From Vibrio jasicida CAIM 1864 = LMG 25398 (lineage in GTDB: Bacteria > Pseudomonadota > Gammaproteobacteria > Enterobacterales > Vibrionaceae), in the NCBI RefSeq assembly GCF_000400365.1, contig NZ_BAOG01000036.1, positions 88,280 through 152,279 of the forward strand: DNA of 64,000 nucleotides, in the 5' to 3' direction. The notes beneath the pieces are model-generated. The model saw only the letters and a list, made by a program, of their open reading frames with translations, had not been told where the DNA came from and did no database searches. Positions 50,737 to 59,712 of the stretch are shown piece by piece. Positions within the stretch are counted from its first letter, which is position 1; every line of letters begins with the position of its first letter. The position numbers and the translations under genes are program-made.

Positions 50737-52932
50737 ATGACAGGCAATTCAATGAACGGAACTCAAGCAAATCATATCCCTTCGAATCACGTTGAGCTAA
50801 TTCGGTTCGGGCACCACTTCAGAACCCTGAAAAAGAACTGGTTAAGTATTCTTGCTTTTACCATTATCTTTTCTCTCACCTGCACTTGGTATATCTATTC
50901 AAAGAAGTCGGTATACCAAGCAACGGCAACCCTACTCATCCAAGAAGAGCAAAAAAGCGCCCTCTCGATCGAAGAAGTGTATGGGGTTGATACCACAAAG
51001 AAAGAGTACTTCCAAACTCAAATCGCGATACTGAAATCCAACCACATCGCCGATAAAGTCATCACTCAACTCAACCTAACTAAGCACCCAGAATTCACCA
51101 GTGCTAGCGGTATCAAGCAGAAAATTGATGAAATAAAAGCGATTCCTTTTGTACAGGATTTACTGCACGTCGCACCAAACCCCAAGGAAACATCCCAACA
51201 CAGCAAACCGTACTATCAAGCGCTACAAACTTTTAAAAGAAAGCTTGAGATTGAGCCCGTTCGCAATACCCAATTGGTGAAGATTCGTTTTCGCTCCACC
51301 GACCCTCAACTTGCAACCACCGTTGCAAACGCTGTCGGTCAGGCTTACATCGATGCAAATTTCGAAGCTAAACTGGTTGTCACGCAAAATGCGGCAACAT
51401 GGTTAACCAATAACTCGCAGAAGTTAGAAGAACGCCTTAGAACCTCAGAGCAGGCTCTGCAAGAATTCTTGATGCAAGAAGGGCTAATCGACATTAATGG
51501 CATCGATGACATCTATGCTAACGAACTGGAAGAACTCAACCGAAAACTCAACACTGCTGTCAACAACCGAATAGAAGCACAAACATTAATTGAGCTCCTT
51601 AAGCGAAAGTCCTCACAGGATTTGGATAGCTTGTTATCTATTGATGAGTTTGCCAACCAAGCGCAAATACGCGATTTAAAACTATCTGAAGCACAAGCGG
51701 CGAAAAGCGTATCGGAATTATCACAACGCTACGGCCCGAAACATGATCGTATGATTCAAGCTCAGGCGCAGTTGACATCTATCCAAGCAAGAACGCAGCG
51801 ACTGATACGTGAAATTTCTTTTAGTAAGCAGCAAGACTTGCTCGCAGCAAAGTCACAAGAAGATCTTTTACGAGCTGAATTGGATCGTAAAAAGTCAGAC
51901 TTCCAAATGCTTGGATCTCAAAAAGCACGTTACGAGCAACTCAAGCGAGAAGTGGAATCCAACAAAGATCTTTACGAAGCGTTTTTGAATCGTGAAAAAG
52001 AAACGAACGCGACAAGCGATTACAAAAATGTCACTGCGCGATTTACTGACCCAGCGATTGTGCCACTCTTCCCTATCGCCCCACAGCGCATGAAGTTGGT
52101 TCTAATCGCTACTTTCTTCGGGTTTGCAATTGCTTGCGCGCTTGTGATTCTTTTAGAAACACTTCGCGAAGTCATTCGAACTTCATCTGATGTTCAAGAT
52201 AAACTTGGCGTCACGTGCCTTGGTACCATTCCAAAGGTCAAAAAACGTAACCTCAGACAAGGAGGCGTTACCTACTCGGCTTATTTAGACCAAGATGAAA
52301 AACTGTTTAGTGAAGCTTGCCGCTCGGTAAGAACATCCTTGTTGCTAAGGCTTACGAATACCAATCAGAAAGTACTGCCTTTCACCTCTGCAATACCAGA
52401 AGAGGGTAAGACATCCACCAGCATCAATATGGCCGTATCCTTTTCAACGATGGAGAGAGTACTGCTTATTGATTGTGACTTGCGCAGACCATCACTAGCA
52501 AAACGATTCAATATTCCAGAGTCAAATCCTGGCCTCACAAACATCCTGACTATGGACACCCCTTTGAGAGATTGCATTGTACGGAATGAAGAAGCGAATT
52601 TAGATGTACTGCCGGCAGGGATCATTCCACCAAACCCACAGGAGTTACTGGCATCAGACCGCTTCGATAAATTGTTGAGCCATCTAAAGGACAAATACGA
52701 TCGCATCATTATTGATACGCCACCATTGCTGTCTGTTAGTGACGCCTTAATCCTAGGTCAACAAGCTAACGGTCTGATCACGGTTATCCGTTCAGAATCC
52801 ACTAAAGCATCACTGGTTAATATAGCGTTATCCAAGCAAATTCAACACTCGATACCATCTCTTGGTGTTCTTATCACTCAGGCGAAATCTAAGGAAGGAG
52901 AAGCGCTTTATGTCCAAAAATACGCCTACTAA
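50737..52932 (+). CDS. Wzc-type tyrosine autokinase and chain-length co-polymerase
   Basis: A 731-residue protein. The N-terminal Wzz-type domain has helices near residues 35-55 and 445-465 around a long periplasmic coiled coil. The cytoplasmic BY-kinase domain begins about residue 520: Walker A SAIPEEGKTS (about 556), Walker A' VLLIDCDLRRP, Walker B IIIDTPPLLSVSDA. The C-terminal tyrosine cluster is short, with only three Tyr in the last seven residues (YVQKYAY). Such kinases control polymer length and export by cyclic autophosphorylation. No separate Wzb phosphatase gene is in the locus. Confidence 0.92.
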   Translation: MTGNSMNGTQANHIPSNHVELIRFGHHFRTLKKNWLSILAFTIIFSLTCTWYIYSKKSVYQATATLLIQEEQKSALSIEEVYGVDTTKKEYFQTQIAILKSNHIADKVITQLNLTKHPEFTSASGIKQKIDEIKAIPFVQDLLHVAPNPKETSQHSKPYYQALQTFKRKLEIEPVRNTQLVKIRFRSTDPQLATTVANAVGQAYIDANFEAKLVVTQNAATWLTNNSQKLEERLRTSEQALQEFLMQEGLIDINGIDDIYANELEELNRKLNTAVNNRIEAQTLIELLKRKSSQDLDSLLSIDEFANQAQIRDLKLSEAQAAKSVSELSQRYGPKHDRMIQAQAQLTSIQARTQRLIREISFSKQQDLLAAKSQEDLLRAELDRKKSDFQMLGSQKARYEQLKREVESNKDLYEAFLNREKETNATSDYKNVTARFTDPAIVPLFPIAPQRMKLVLIATFFGFAIACALVILLETLREVIRTSSDVQDKLGVTCLGTIPKVKKRNLRQGGVTYSAYLDQDEKLFSEACRSVRTSLLLRLTNTNQKVLPFTSAIPEEGKTSTSINMAVSFSTMERVLLIDCDLRRPSLAKRFNIPESNPGLTNILTMDTPLRDCIVRNEEANLDVLPAGIIPPNPQELLASDRFDKLLSHLKDKYDRIIIDTPPLLSVSDALILGQQANGLITVIRSESTKASLVNIALSKQIQHSIPSLGVLITQAKSKEGEALYVQKYAY

Positions 52933-53719
52933 TCATTCTATGCAGTGGTATCAGATTCTTAAAAGCCAAGAAAAACCGATCCTTATTTATCAGATGGGCA
53001 AAGTAGGTTCGAGCGCACTAGAAAAATCCATTCCAAACTCGCTTCATTTGCATGATTTGATGTCAATTGAAGCAGGAAAGCAGATTTCACCCGTGCGGGC
53101 ACAACTCCATAAGCCCGTCACTAACCTTGTTAAACGCACATTAAAACGAGCCGTCATGTGCAATATGCTCAAACGTAAGGAACAGGTTCGTATTATTTCC
53201 TTAGTTCGTGAACCCGTTGGACGAAACGTCTCGATGTTTTTTCAGTCGTTACCGTTTTGGATGGCAGACAAGTACCTCAAAGATGACAGCGCGGTACGCT
53301 CTGAGCGTCCTCAGCTACTTCATGAAGCATTCGAAGAGCATGTTAATCACCAATATCCTCTTGAGTGGTTCGATAATGAAATCAAAGCACTGACAGGCAT
53401 TGATGTTTTTGTTCAACCATTTGATCACCAACTTGGTTACCAGACTTATCAAAATCGTAATTTTTCACTCATGGTGGTTCGCATCGACAAGCTGGATCAA
53501 TCGCAACAAGCGATCAGCGAGTTTTTGCAACAAGACGTAGAAGTTGTGCATGAAAATCAGGCCGACAATAAATGGTATTCACCGTTGATTAAAGAGTTTA
53601 AAAGCTCATACCAACCCAAACCTGAATTCGTCGAAGAAATGCTGTCCTCCAAGTTAACACAACATTTCTTTACCGCACCAGAAATCGAAACGTTGAAGAA
53701 AAAATACTTAACGGCTTAA
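52910..53719 (+). CDS. NKWYS-family putative sulfotransferase-like capsule protein (copy 1)
   Basis: 269 residues from the ATG at 52910; AAGGAAGGAG upstream supports it. It overlaps the kinase gene by 23 bases. Near residue 23 is a P-loop-like motif YQMGKVGSSALEKS, similar to the PAPS-binding loop of sulfotransferases; VREPVGRNVSMFF follows near 100, resembling the 3'-phosphate-binding strand (RxPxxRxxS). The signature NKWYS appears in DNKWYSPL near residue 220. Pfam lists this as a capsular polysaccharide synthesis family. I infer a polysaccharide-modifying sulfotransferase; this is not proven. Confidence 0.8.
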   Translation: MSKNTPTNHSMQWYQILKSQEKPILIYQMGKVGSSALEKSIPNSLHLHDLMSIEAGKQISPVRAQLHKPVTNLVKRTLKRAVMCNMLKRKEQVRIISLVREPVGRNVSMFFQSLPFWMADKYLKDDSAVRSERPQLLHEAFEEHVNHQYPLEWFDNEIKALTGIDVFVQPFDHQLGYQTYQNRNFSLMVVRIDKLDQSQQAISEFLQQDVEVVHENQADNKWYSPLIKEFKSSYQPKPEFVEEMLSSKLTQHFFTAPEIETLKKKYLTA

Positions 53720-53721
53720 CC

Positions 53722-54774
53722 ATGACAACAAAAATACTACACATTATCAATGACCTATCCAAGAATGGTGGTGCACAAAAGTTTCTCGTCGATCTCGTCA
53801 TGGAACACGGGCCAGAGTATGAAATCAAAGTCCTAGTATTATGCGATGACAACGACTATTTGGATCAACTTTCCGCACAAGGAGTCGTTTGCTTCAACTG
53901 GCAAGCACTCTCCCTTAAAGAAAGGTGGTCGGTATTGCGTTGGCCAGATTTAGTGCACGGCCATCTTTACCCCTCAATCTACCTTGCTTTATTGGCGTTT
54001 GGAAAAAAACGTATTCAAACCGAACACTGCTCTTACAATCGTCGTCGCGACTACCCACTATTTAAATTCTTAGAATACATCCTTTATAGAGGCCATGACC
54101 TGACTGTCAGCATCAGTGAAAAAGTGCAAGAAGAGTTGGTTAAGTTTATGCCTCATTATCAACACAAATATCGTGTGGTTCACAACGGAGTAGACCTTGA
54201 ACGCTTCCCGATGAAGGTGAAAACTGAGAGCCAACTTGCTCAGAAAAGCGTGATTAACATCGGTATGGTTGGCCGACTGCATGAACATAAGGATCATGAA
54301 ACGCTTATCCGTTCTGTTGCACTATTGCCTCACAATTATGAGCTACACCTTGCTGGCGATGGAGCAAAGCGACATGAATTAGAGTCGTTGTGCCAACAAC
54401 TCAATATTGTAGAGCGTGTTCATTTTCATGGCGTAGTTTCTGATATCCCCGCCTTTCTTTCTAATATGGACGTTTATGTCCAGTCATCACATGTTGAAGG
54501 CTTTGGTCTTGCTGCGGTCGAAGCGATGGCGGCAGGTTTGCCTGTACTTTCTTCTGATGTACCCGGGCTGGATGAGGTCATGGGTAACAAGGAATATTTG
54601 TTCACTGTCGGTGCGTCAGAGCAATTAGCAGAAAAGATCGCTCAACTATGCAACACGACCGGACTCTACGACCACGCCAGTGAATATTCCGTGAATCGAG
54701 CCAAGCTATACACAATCGATAAATTCCGAGATGGTTACTATGGTCTTTACCAGCAACTCTGCACCAGCAAGTAA
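53722..54774 (+). CDS. glycosyltransferase family 4 (capsule)
   Basis: A 350-residue GT-B enzyme. The N-terminal part reads KILHIINDLSKNGGAQKFLVDLV; the GT4 signature is EGFGLAAVEAMAAGLPVLSSDVPGLDEV near residue 265, with the nucleotide-sugar part GMVGRLHEHKDHETLI near 175. It adds one sugar to the lipid-linked repeat unit at the cytoplasmic face. The next gene overlaps its end by 44 bases if the first ATG is used. Confidence 0.9.
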   Translation: MTTKILHIINDLSKNGGAQKFLVDLVMEHGPEYEIKVLVLCDDNDYLDQLSAQGVVCFNWQALSLKERWSVLRWPDLVHGHLYPSIYLALLAFGKKRIQTEHCSYNRRRDYPLFKFLEYILYRGHDLTVSISEKVQEELVKFMPHYQHKYRVVHNGVDLERFPMKVKTESQLAQKSVINIGMVGRLHEHKDHETLIRSVALLPHNYELHLAGDGAKRHELESLCQQLNIVERVHFHGVVSDIPAFLSNMDVYVQSSHVEGFGLAAVEAMAAGLPVLSSDVPGLDEVMGNKEYLFTVGASEQLAEKIAQLCNTTGLYDHASEYSVNRAKLYTIDKFRDGYYGLYQQLCTSK

Positions 54775-55999
54775 CCGTGTGTCGCTGCTTGCTGCGATTG
54801 CCCTAGCTCTATTCTTCGTGCCGATAAAGGTTGGATTTGGAGGGGTTACTTTAGCACCATCAGATATTGCGAGCTTGCTGTCGCTGGGGTTTGCTGCACT
54901 GGTTGTCCTTGAAGGAAAAGCGCATCAGTTGTTCCACCCAGGAATTGGATTCTTGCTGTTATTTACCAGCTACGTGTTTGTTAATGGCATGCTGAATCGC
55001 GTACCTATCTTCTCCTTAATCACAGAGACCGTTCAATGGGTTGCAATACTCAGTTTATTGGGGGTGTTATACGCCTATGGTGTATTTAGCGATGAACGAG
55101 TGATGGTGTACTTCACCTATTGCTTGCTGATCATTTGCGCTCTCGTCGCAGCGTGGCACTTTGCGCAAGGTTACCACAGCGGTTTTAAGCTTCTTGGCGT
55201 CAGTAAATACGCTTTTGGTGTTCTTTGCTCCCTTCTCTATTTATATCGAGCACGAATCAAAGCTTTCCCTGTTTTAATGCTGCTTGCGTTTGCTCTACTG
55301 CTCATGTCGCAAGAAAGGAAAGCACTGCTAGGTTTCTGTTTGTTAGTCTTCATCGACCAGCTTTTTATTAAACGATTAATCCGTCAAACCCTCAACGAAA
55401 CGTATGCATGGACGGTGTTACTCGTTAGCACTTTGATTATCTTAGCGACGATATCCGCCGCACTCTATTTTGGGTTTGAACAATTGGCGGATAAGCTTGA
55501 AATAACCCAAGAGGACATTCTGTTCGCCAACCAAAGTGAGGCTCGCTGGGTTTCCAATTTACACCGTAAATTACTGTTGGCAAACGGCCTCGACATCTTA
55601 CTTGAGCATCCTATTTTGGGCGTCGGAGCAAAGATGCTGCCTCATTATATGATTCATTATTTCAACTACGACGAGTTGGCTATTTATACCCACAATTTCA
55701 TTCTCGACACTTCAATAGAGTATGGCTTACTCGGCATTGTCTTACTATTTGGTGGTTACTTCCACTTTATGAAGCAATGCTTCAAGGCATTGAAAGTAAA
55801 CAGAAAAAGCTTATTGCTTTCTATTTACGCTCTGGTGATGGTTTTTTTCGTAGCGGTGAATACCACCATCATTTTAATACTTTTACTACCCGTCATGATC
55901 AGTAAAAAACGGCATTATAGTCGTCAGATAGAACCTCTTAAACAACCTGATCATAACGATCAAACTGAATTACCGATTCCGCCTATAACCAACAACTAA
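54731..55999 (+). CDS. O-antigen ligase/polymerase-type membrane protein (Wzy/WaaL-like)
   Basis: A 422-residue membrane protein with ten to twelve hydrophobic segments. It has the ligase/polymerase landmark HNFILDTSIEYGLLGIV (HN..L...E.GllG) after a periplasmic loop with LLANGLDILLEHPILGVGAKML. Most likely it joins repeat units (Wzy). The ATG at 54731 is used because no other start has a better ribosome site; a second ATG is nine bases on and a GTG sits at 54779. The C-terminus is Gln/Asp/Pro-rich and cytoplasmic. Confidence 0.82.
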   Translation: MVTMVFTSNSAPASNRVSLLAAIALALFFVPIKVGFGGVTLAPSDIASLLSLGFAALVVLEGKAHQLFHPGIGFLLLFTSYVFVNGMLNRVPIFSLITETVQWVAILSLLGVLYAYGVFSDERVMVYFTYCLLIICALVAAWHFAQGYHSGFKLLGVSKYAFGVLCSLLYLYRARIKAFPVLMLLAFALLLMSQERKALLGFCLLVFIDQLFIKRLIRQTLNETYAWTVLLVSTLIILATISAALYFGFEQLADKLEITQEDILFANQSEARWVSNLHRKLLLANGLDILLEHPILGVGAKMLPHYMIHYFNYDELAIYTHNFILDTSIEYGLLGIVLLFGGYFHFMKQCFKALKVNRKSLLLSIYALVMVFFVAVNTTIILILLLPVMISKKRHYSRQIEPLKQPDHNDQTELPIPPITNN

Positions 56000-56044
56000 T
56001 CACACCGCGGAACAACGAATTTAAAGTTATCAAGGATAGGATAA

Positions 56045-56875
56045 ATGAAATATTCAATCTCTCGACAATTTGAAAAAAACCGAGAACTTCAAGCAGACAA
56101 TTTTGTGTTGGTTTATCAAATGGGCAAAGTAGGTTCGTCCTCAATTGAACACACGTTAGGTGAACGAAAAATCCCGAGTTACCACATTCATACTTTTGAT
56201 GATCATGAAGAATTCCACATGTATCACAACAAAAAGGACGTAAGTAAGTTCTTTGATTTTAAGAACCGCACCATGTACCGCCTAGTACTCAACAAGCGTA
56301 AGCGCATTCTACAAAAGCGTGAACATATTAAGATCGTTACGCTAGTTCGAGATCCTATCGCGACAGTATTTTCTCGTTTTTTCCAAGACTTACACCTCCA
56401 ATTTATTGAAGGAAAGAAAAATGATGCCATCCATCGTGATATGGATGTTACGTATAAGCACATCGAACATTGTTTCGATAACTACATCAATCTTAACTAC
56501 TTTGCTAACTGGTTTGATAACGAACTGAAGCGCAATTTCAATATTGATGTTTTACGTCAAGATATTGATAACACGAAACCGTTCTATACATTCGACAATG
56601 AGAAAGCGAGTGTCATTCTGATCAAATGTGAGCAACTTAGCTCTCTAGACCAAGAAATCGGTGAGTTTCTTCAGCTTGACAAATTCGTGCTTAAAAACAG
56701 CAACGAAGCAAAAAACAAATGGTACTCCAATATCCACCAATACTTTAAAGAACGTTACGATTTCTCAAAGCTTTTCTATATGTATGACCTCCCTTTATAC
56801 CGCCACGTTTACTCTGAGCAAGAGCGCGAAGCATTCAAAAATAAATGGAAGCAAACACCAGGGACAAAGTCATAA
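56045..56875 (+). CDS. NKWYS-family putative sulfotransferase-like capsule protein (copy 2)
   Basis: 276 residues, a diverged relative of the protein at 52910-53719. Same landmarks: VYQMGKVGSSSIEHT near residue 24, TLVRDPIATVFSRFF near 100, the lower part FANWFDNELKR, and KNKWYSNI near 223. The spacing of motifs is nearly the same as in copy 1, so both have the same fold. Two copies in one operon suggest two acceptor sites on the repeat unit. It overlaps the next gene's start by one base. Confidence 0.8.
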   Translation: MKYSISRQFEKNRELQADNFVLVYQMGKVGSSSIEHTLGERKIPSYHIHTFDDHEEFHMYHNKKDVSKFFDFKNRTMYRLVLNKRKRILQKREHIKIVTLVRDPIATVFSRFFQDLHLQFIEGKKNDAIHRDMDVTYKHIEHCFDNYINLNYFANWFDNELKRNFNIDVLRQDIDNTKPFYTFDNEKASVILIKCEQLSSLDQEIGEFLQLDKFVLKNSNEAKNKWYSNIHQYFKERYDFSKLFYMYDLPLYRHVYSEQEREAFKNKWKQTPGTKS

Positions 56876-57906
56876 TGAAAAAAGTACTACATATTACTGA
56901 AGCGTTCGGTGGTGGTGTTCAAACAGCGCTATACAGTTATGTACATTCCTCCCGCACCGAGCCTTACGAACACTCCTTACTTGCTCGTGCACGCTCAAAC
57001 GACATGACTAATGAATCCAGTAATCACGTATTCAAGCAAACAAAGTGGGTTGAAGGTGGCTTATGGCAGTTTATGAAAGACGCCAATGCGCTTATTGCTG
57101 AATTAAAGCCAGACATTGTTCATTTGCATTCAAGCAAAGCCGGCTTCCTCGGACGATTCTTGAAACTTGGTCGTTCTCGTCTAGTCTACACGCCACATTG
57201 CTATGCATTTGAACGTGAAGATATTTCAAATTTTTCCCGCAACCTCTACAAAACGTTAGAAAAAATATCACTCAATAAGATCGATGTTGTAGCAGGTTGC
57301 AGTCAAAGAGAATGCGACCTCGCAGTAAGTATCGGAGCTAAACGTGCGGAACTACTGAATAACTACGTCACTTATAACAGTGAAACACGCGCTAGAAGCC
57401 CACAAAAAGACAAGCTAAAACTTGTTGTGCTCGGTCGTGTTGCACCTCAAAAAGACCCTCAGTTTTTGATTGAAACTCTCGCCTCCCTAGAACCAAACCA
57501 TCTAAACCGAGAGTTCGACATCACTTGGATTGGTGGTGGTGATATTGAGCTCGAAGATCAACTACGTGAGATAGGTATAACGGTCACTGGAATGATTCCA
57601 CGAAATGAAGTGGTCAACTTGCTGAAAAGTTCAGATATGTATCTGCATACCGCTGCTTGGGAAGGCATGCCTTTGACCATTTTGGAAGCGGCAAAATTAC
57701 ACCTACCTATGGTCATTCGATCAATCGGTGCTACTAAAGATCTTAATTATCCATTCTTAGCACAAACCCCTCAAGACATGGCGAAGCAGCTGACACACTG
57801 CATTAATCATTACCATGACATTGACTTCAACCAGTACACGGTCGGTTTAAATGAAGCGTTCAGTGAAGAGAAGCAACGCTTAGCGCTAAACAGTATCTAC
57901 AGCTAA
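56875..57906 (+). CDS. glycosyltransferase family 4-like (capsule)
   Basis: 343 residues from the ATG at 56875, which overlaps the TAA of the preceding gene (TAATG); an ATG at 56845 would overlap more but lacks support. It shows KKVLHITEAFGGGVQTALYSY, IVHLHSSKAGFLGRF and the GT4-like donor site EGMPLTILEAAKLHLPMVIRSIGATKDL near residue 275. It adds another sugar of the repeat unit in the cytoplasm. Confidence 0.88.
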   Translation: MKKVLHITEAFGGGVQTALYSYVHSSRTEPYEHSLLARARSNDMTNESSNHVFKQTKWVEGGLWQFMKDANALIAELKPDIVHLHSSKAGFLGRFLKLGRSRLVYTPHCYAFEREDISNFSRNLYKTLEKISLNKIDVVAGCSQRECDLAVSIGAKRAELLNNYVTYNSETRARSPQKDKLKLVVLGRVAPQKDPQFLIETLASLEPNHLNREFDITWIGGGDIELEDQLREIGITVTGMIPRNEVVNLLKSSDMYLHTAAWEGMPLTILEAAKLHLPMVIRSIGATKDLNYPFLAQTPQDMAKQLTHCINHYHDIDFNQYTVGLNEAFSEEKQRLALNSIYS

Positions 57907-57914
57907 GGTTTTTT

Positions 57915-59222
57915 ATGCTTCAATCGATTAATCAAAAACTTCAAAACTTGCCAAGTGACAAAAAGCAATTTTTCTCACTTGGTGCTGCAACGGCGATAGT
58001 GAAAGCCCTCGCTGCTTTCTTCGCTTTCTTGTTGACCCTCGTGGTTTCAAGATATTCAAACACGACCACAGCGGGTCAGTTTTTTTATCTGTTTAACCTT
58101 GTCTCATTAGTCGCAATCATTGCTCAGCTCGGTTTTAATATTTCGTTAGTAAAATTCAACGCAATCGCATTTAAAAATCAAAACCGTCACGAGCAGAGTA
58201 ACAATTACCGAATCGCACTTGCCCGCAGCTTGCTCTTTTGTGTCGCCGTTTGTTCTTTGCTATATCTAGCCTTTACAACATTTCCTGAACAACTCAATAC
58301 GACTCAAGCCTCGAATTTCTCTTTAGCGCTTGCCATTATTGCGATTCCTCTTCTCGTTATTGGCCAAACCAACAGTCGCGTCCTACAAGCATCAAGAAAA
58401 GTCATTACTTCTCTGATTGCATTGCAGCTTGGCGTAAGCTTTCTAATGGTGGCTTTGATTATCTTTGCCAAAGACGTTTATCCAATCAGTACCGACGTGC
58501 TAATGGTGTTGTTTTTAGTCGCTACCACCGTAGTCGCTATCCATTCAACATTAAAATGGCTTCGCTCAGGTGAATACCAACACGGAAGTACCAAACATAA
58601 TCCGGAACTTACCTATTCAGCAAATCAAGTTTGGGTTGGCAGTATTTTCACTAACCTCGTTCAGTGGGGAAGCCTCGTCATTGCGGGCTTTTTTATTTCG
58701 ACGTCAGATCTCGGTTTACTTGCAGCAGCACAAAGAACCTCATTGTTGATTGGCTTTGTTCTTGTCACCATCAACTTTGTTGTTGCGCCTATGTTTGCCT
58801 CACTCTACAAAGAGGGCAAAATGGACCGACTACGCAATCTAAGCCGCCTTGCATGTCGAGCAAACATTGGGGCTGCGATTCTCCCCGTCATCATTTGTGT
58901 GTTATTCCCTGAATTCATCATGCAACTGTTTGGTAAAGAGTTTATTGCTGCTGCACCTCTATTATTGGCCTTATCTCTGGGGCAATTGATTAATGTCGCG
59001 ACGGGTTCCGTTGGTTTCTTACTGTTAATGAGCGGCCATGAAAAGACCATGAAATACATCACCATTGTCTCTGGTGTTATTTCCATTGCGCTACTGATTT
59101 TACTTTCAAACGGTTACGGCGTTCTGGGGGCTGCATGGGCTATGGCGATAGGGTTAGCCATTCAAAACTTGGCGGCTCTTTATTTTGTTAAACGTCATCT
59201 AGGCTTCTTTCCTGTGGGGTAA
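57915..59222 (+). CDS. polysaccharide flippase (Wzx type, MOP superfamily)
   Basis: A 435-residue membrane protein with about twelve hydrophobic helices and the PST/Wzx pattern: TAIVKALAAFFAFLLTLVVSRYSNTTTAGQFFYLFNL at the start, FISTSDLGLLAAAQRTSLLIGFVLVTINFVVAPMFASLY mid-way. It turns lipid-linked repeat units across the inner membrane. The gene is followed after two bases by the VanZ gene. With it the locus has the core of a Wzx/Wzy-dependent pathway. Confidence 0.88.
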   Translation: MLQSINQKLQNLPSDKKQFFSLGAATAIVKALAAFFAFLLTLVVSRYSNTTTAGQFFYLFNLVSLVAIIAQLGFNISLVKFNAIAFKNQNRHEQSNNYRIALARSLLFCVAVCSLLYLAFTTFPEQLNTTQASNFSLALAIIAIPLLVIGQTNSRVLQASRKVITSLIALQLGVSFLMVALIIFAKDVYPISTDVLMVLFLVATTVVAIHSTLKWLRSGEYQHGSTKHNPELTYSANQVWVGSIFTNLVQWGSLVIAGFFISTSDLGLLAAAQRTSLLIGFVLVTINFVVAPMFASLYKEGKMDRLRNLSRLACRANIGAAILPVIICVLFPEFIMQLFGKEFIAAAPLLLALSLGQLINVATGSVGFLLLMSGHEKTMKYITIVSGVISIALLILLSNGYGVLGAAWAMAIGLAIQNLAALYFVKRHLGFFPVG

Positions 59223-59224
59223 AT

Positions 59225-59614
59225 ATGACCAATACAATTGCTCGACTAAGCTTCGCTGCGGTACTGTTGTTGACGGTGTCTTTATCACTTTGGAAAAGCT
59301 CAGATATAGACCACAGCGTTTATCAAGAACTGGAGAGCTATGTGGGCGGCTCCAGTACATTACACTTTACGTTCAGTCTTTTAATCGGATTTCTCGCCGT
59401 ATTTAATTTCCCTAAATGGGTAAGCGCAACAAAAGCGGACATGTTTGGCATCCGCCTTCTTATATTATTGCTTTGCATTGTATCGTTAGAAGAGCTCAGC
59501 CAGTTGTTTATCGCCACTCGTTCATTCGGTTTTGAAGATCTTAGTACTAACTGGATAGGTATTATCTTGGGCTATTTCTGTGCCAAGTTTATAAAGCTCT
59601 TTGCTAATCATTAG
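59225..59614 (+). CDS. VanZ-family small membrane protein
   Basis: A 129-residue protein with four hydrophobic segments and the VanZ pattern: a DHSVYQELESYVGGSSTLHFTFSLLIGFLAVF start and EELSQLFIATRSFGFEDLSTNWIGIILGYF end, holding the conserved Glu/Asp-rich motif. VanZ-like proteins are common in polysaccharide loci; function unresolved. It is the last gene of the capsule operon. Hairpin 59654-59674 follows. Confidence 0.8.
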   Translation: MTNTIARLSFAAVLLLTVSLSLWKSSDIDHSVYQELESYVGGSSTLHFTFSLLIGFLAVFNFPKWVSATKADMFGIRLLILLLCIVSLEELSQLFIATRSFGFEDLSTNWIGIILGYFCAKFIKLFANH

Positions 59615-59653
59615 CTTTTTAGGCCTATTCATCACTCTAAAATGACAAACTTC

Positions 59654-59674
59654 ACGCCTGTCCTCCACAGGCGT
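59654..59674 (+). terminator. hairpin at the end of the capsule operon
   Basis: ACGCCTGT (59654-59661) pairs perfectly with ACAGGCGT (59667-59674). A real T-run is lacking (TATACTCTCTC follows), so it may act as an mRNA 3' barrier or a weak terminator. Confidence 0.55.
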
Positions 59675-59712
59675 TATACTCTCTCTATCCTTTCTCCATT
59701 CTGTACAGCGCC

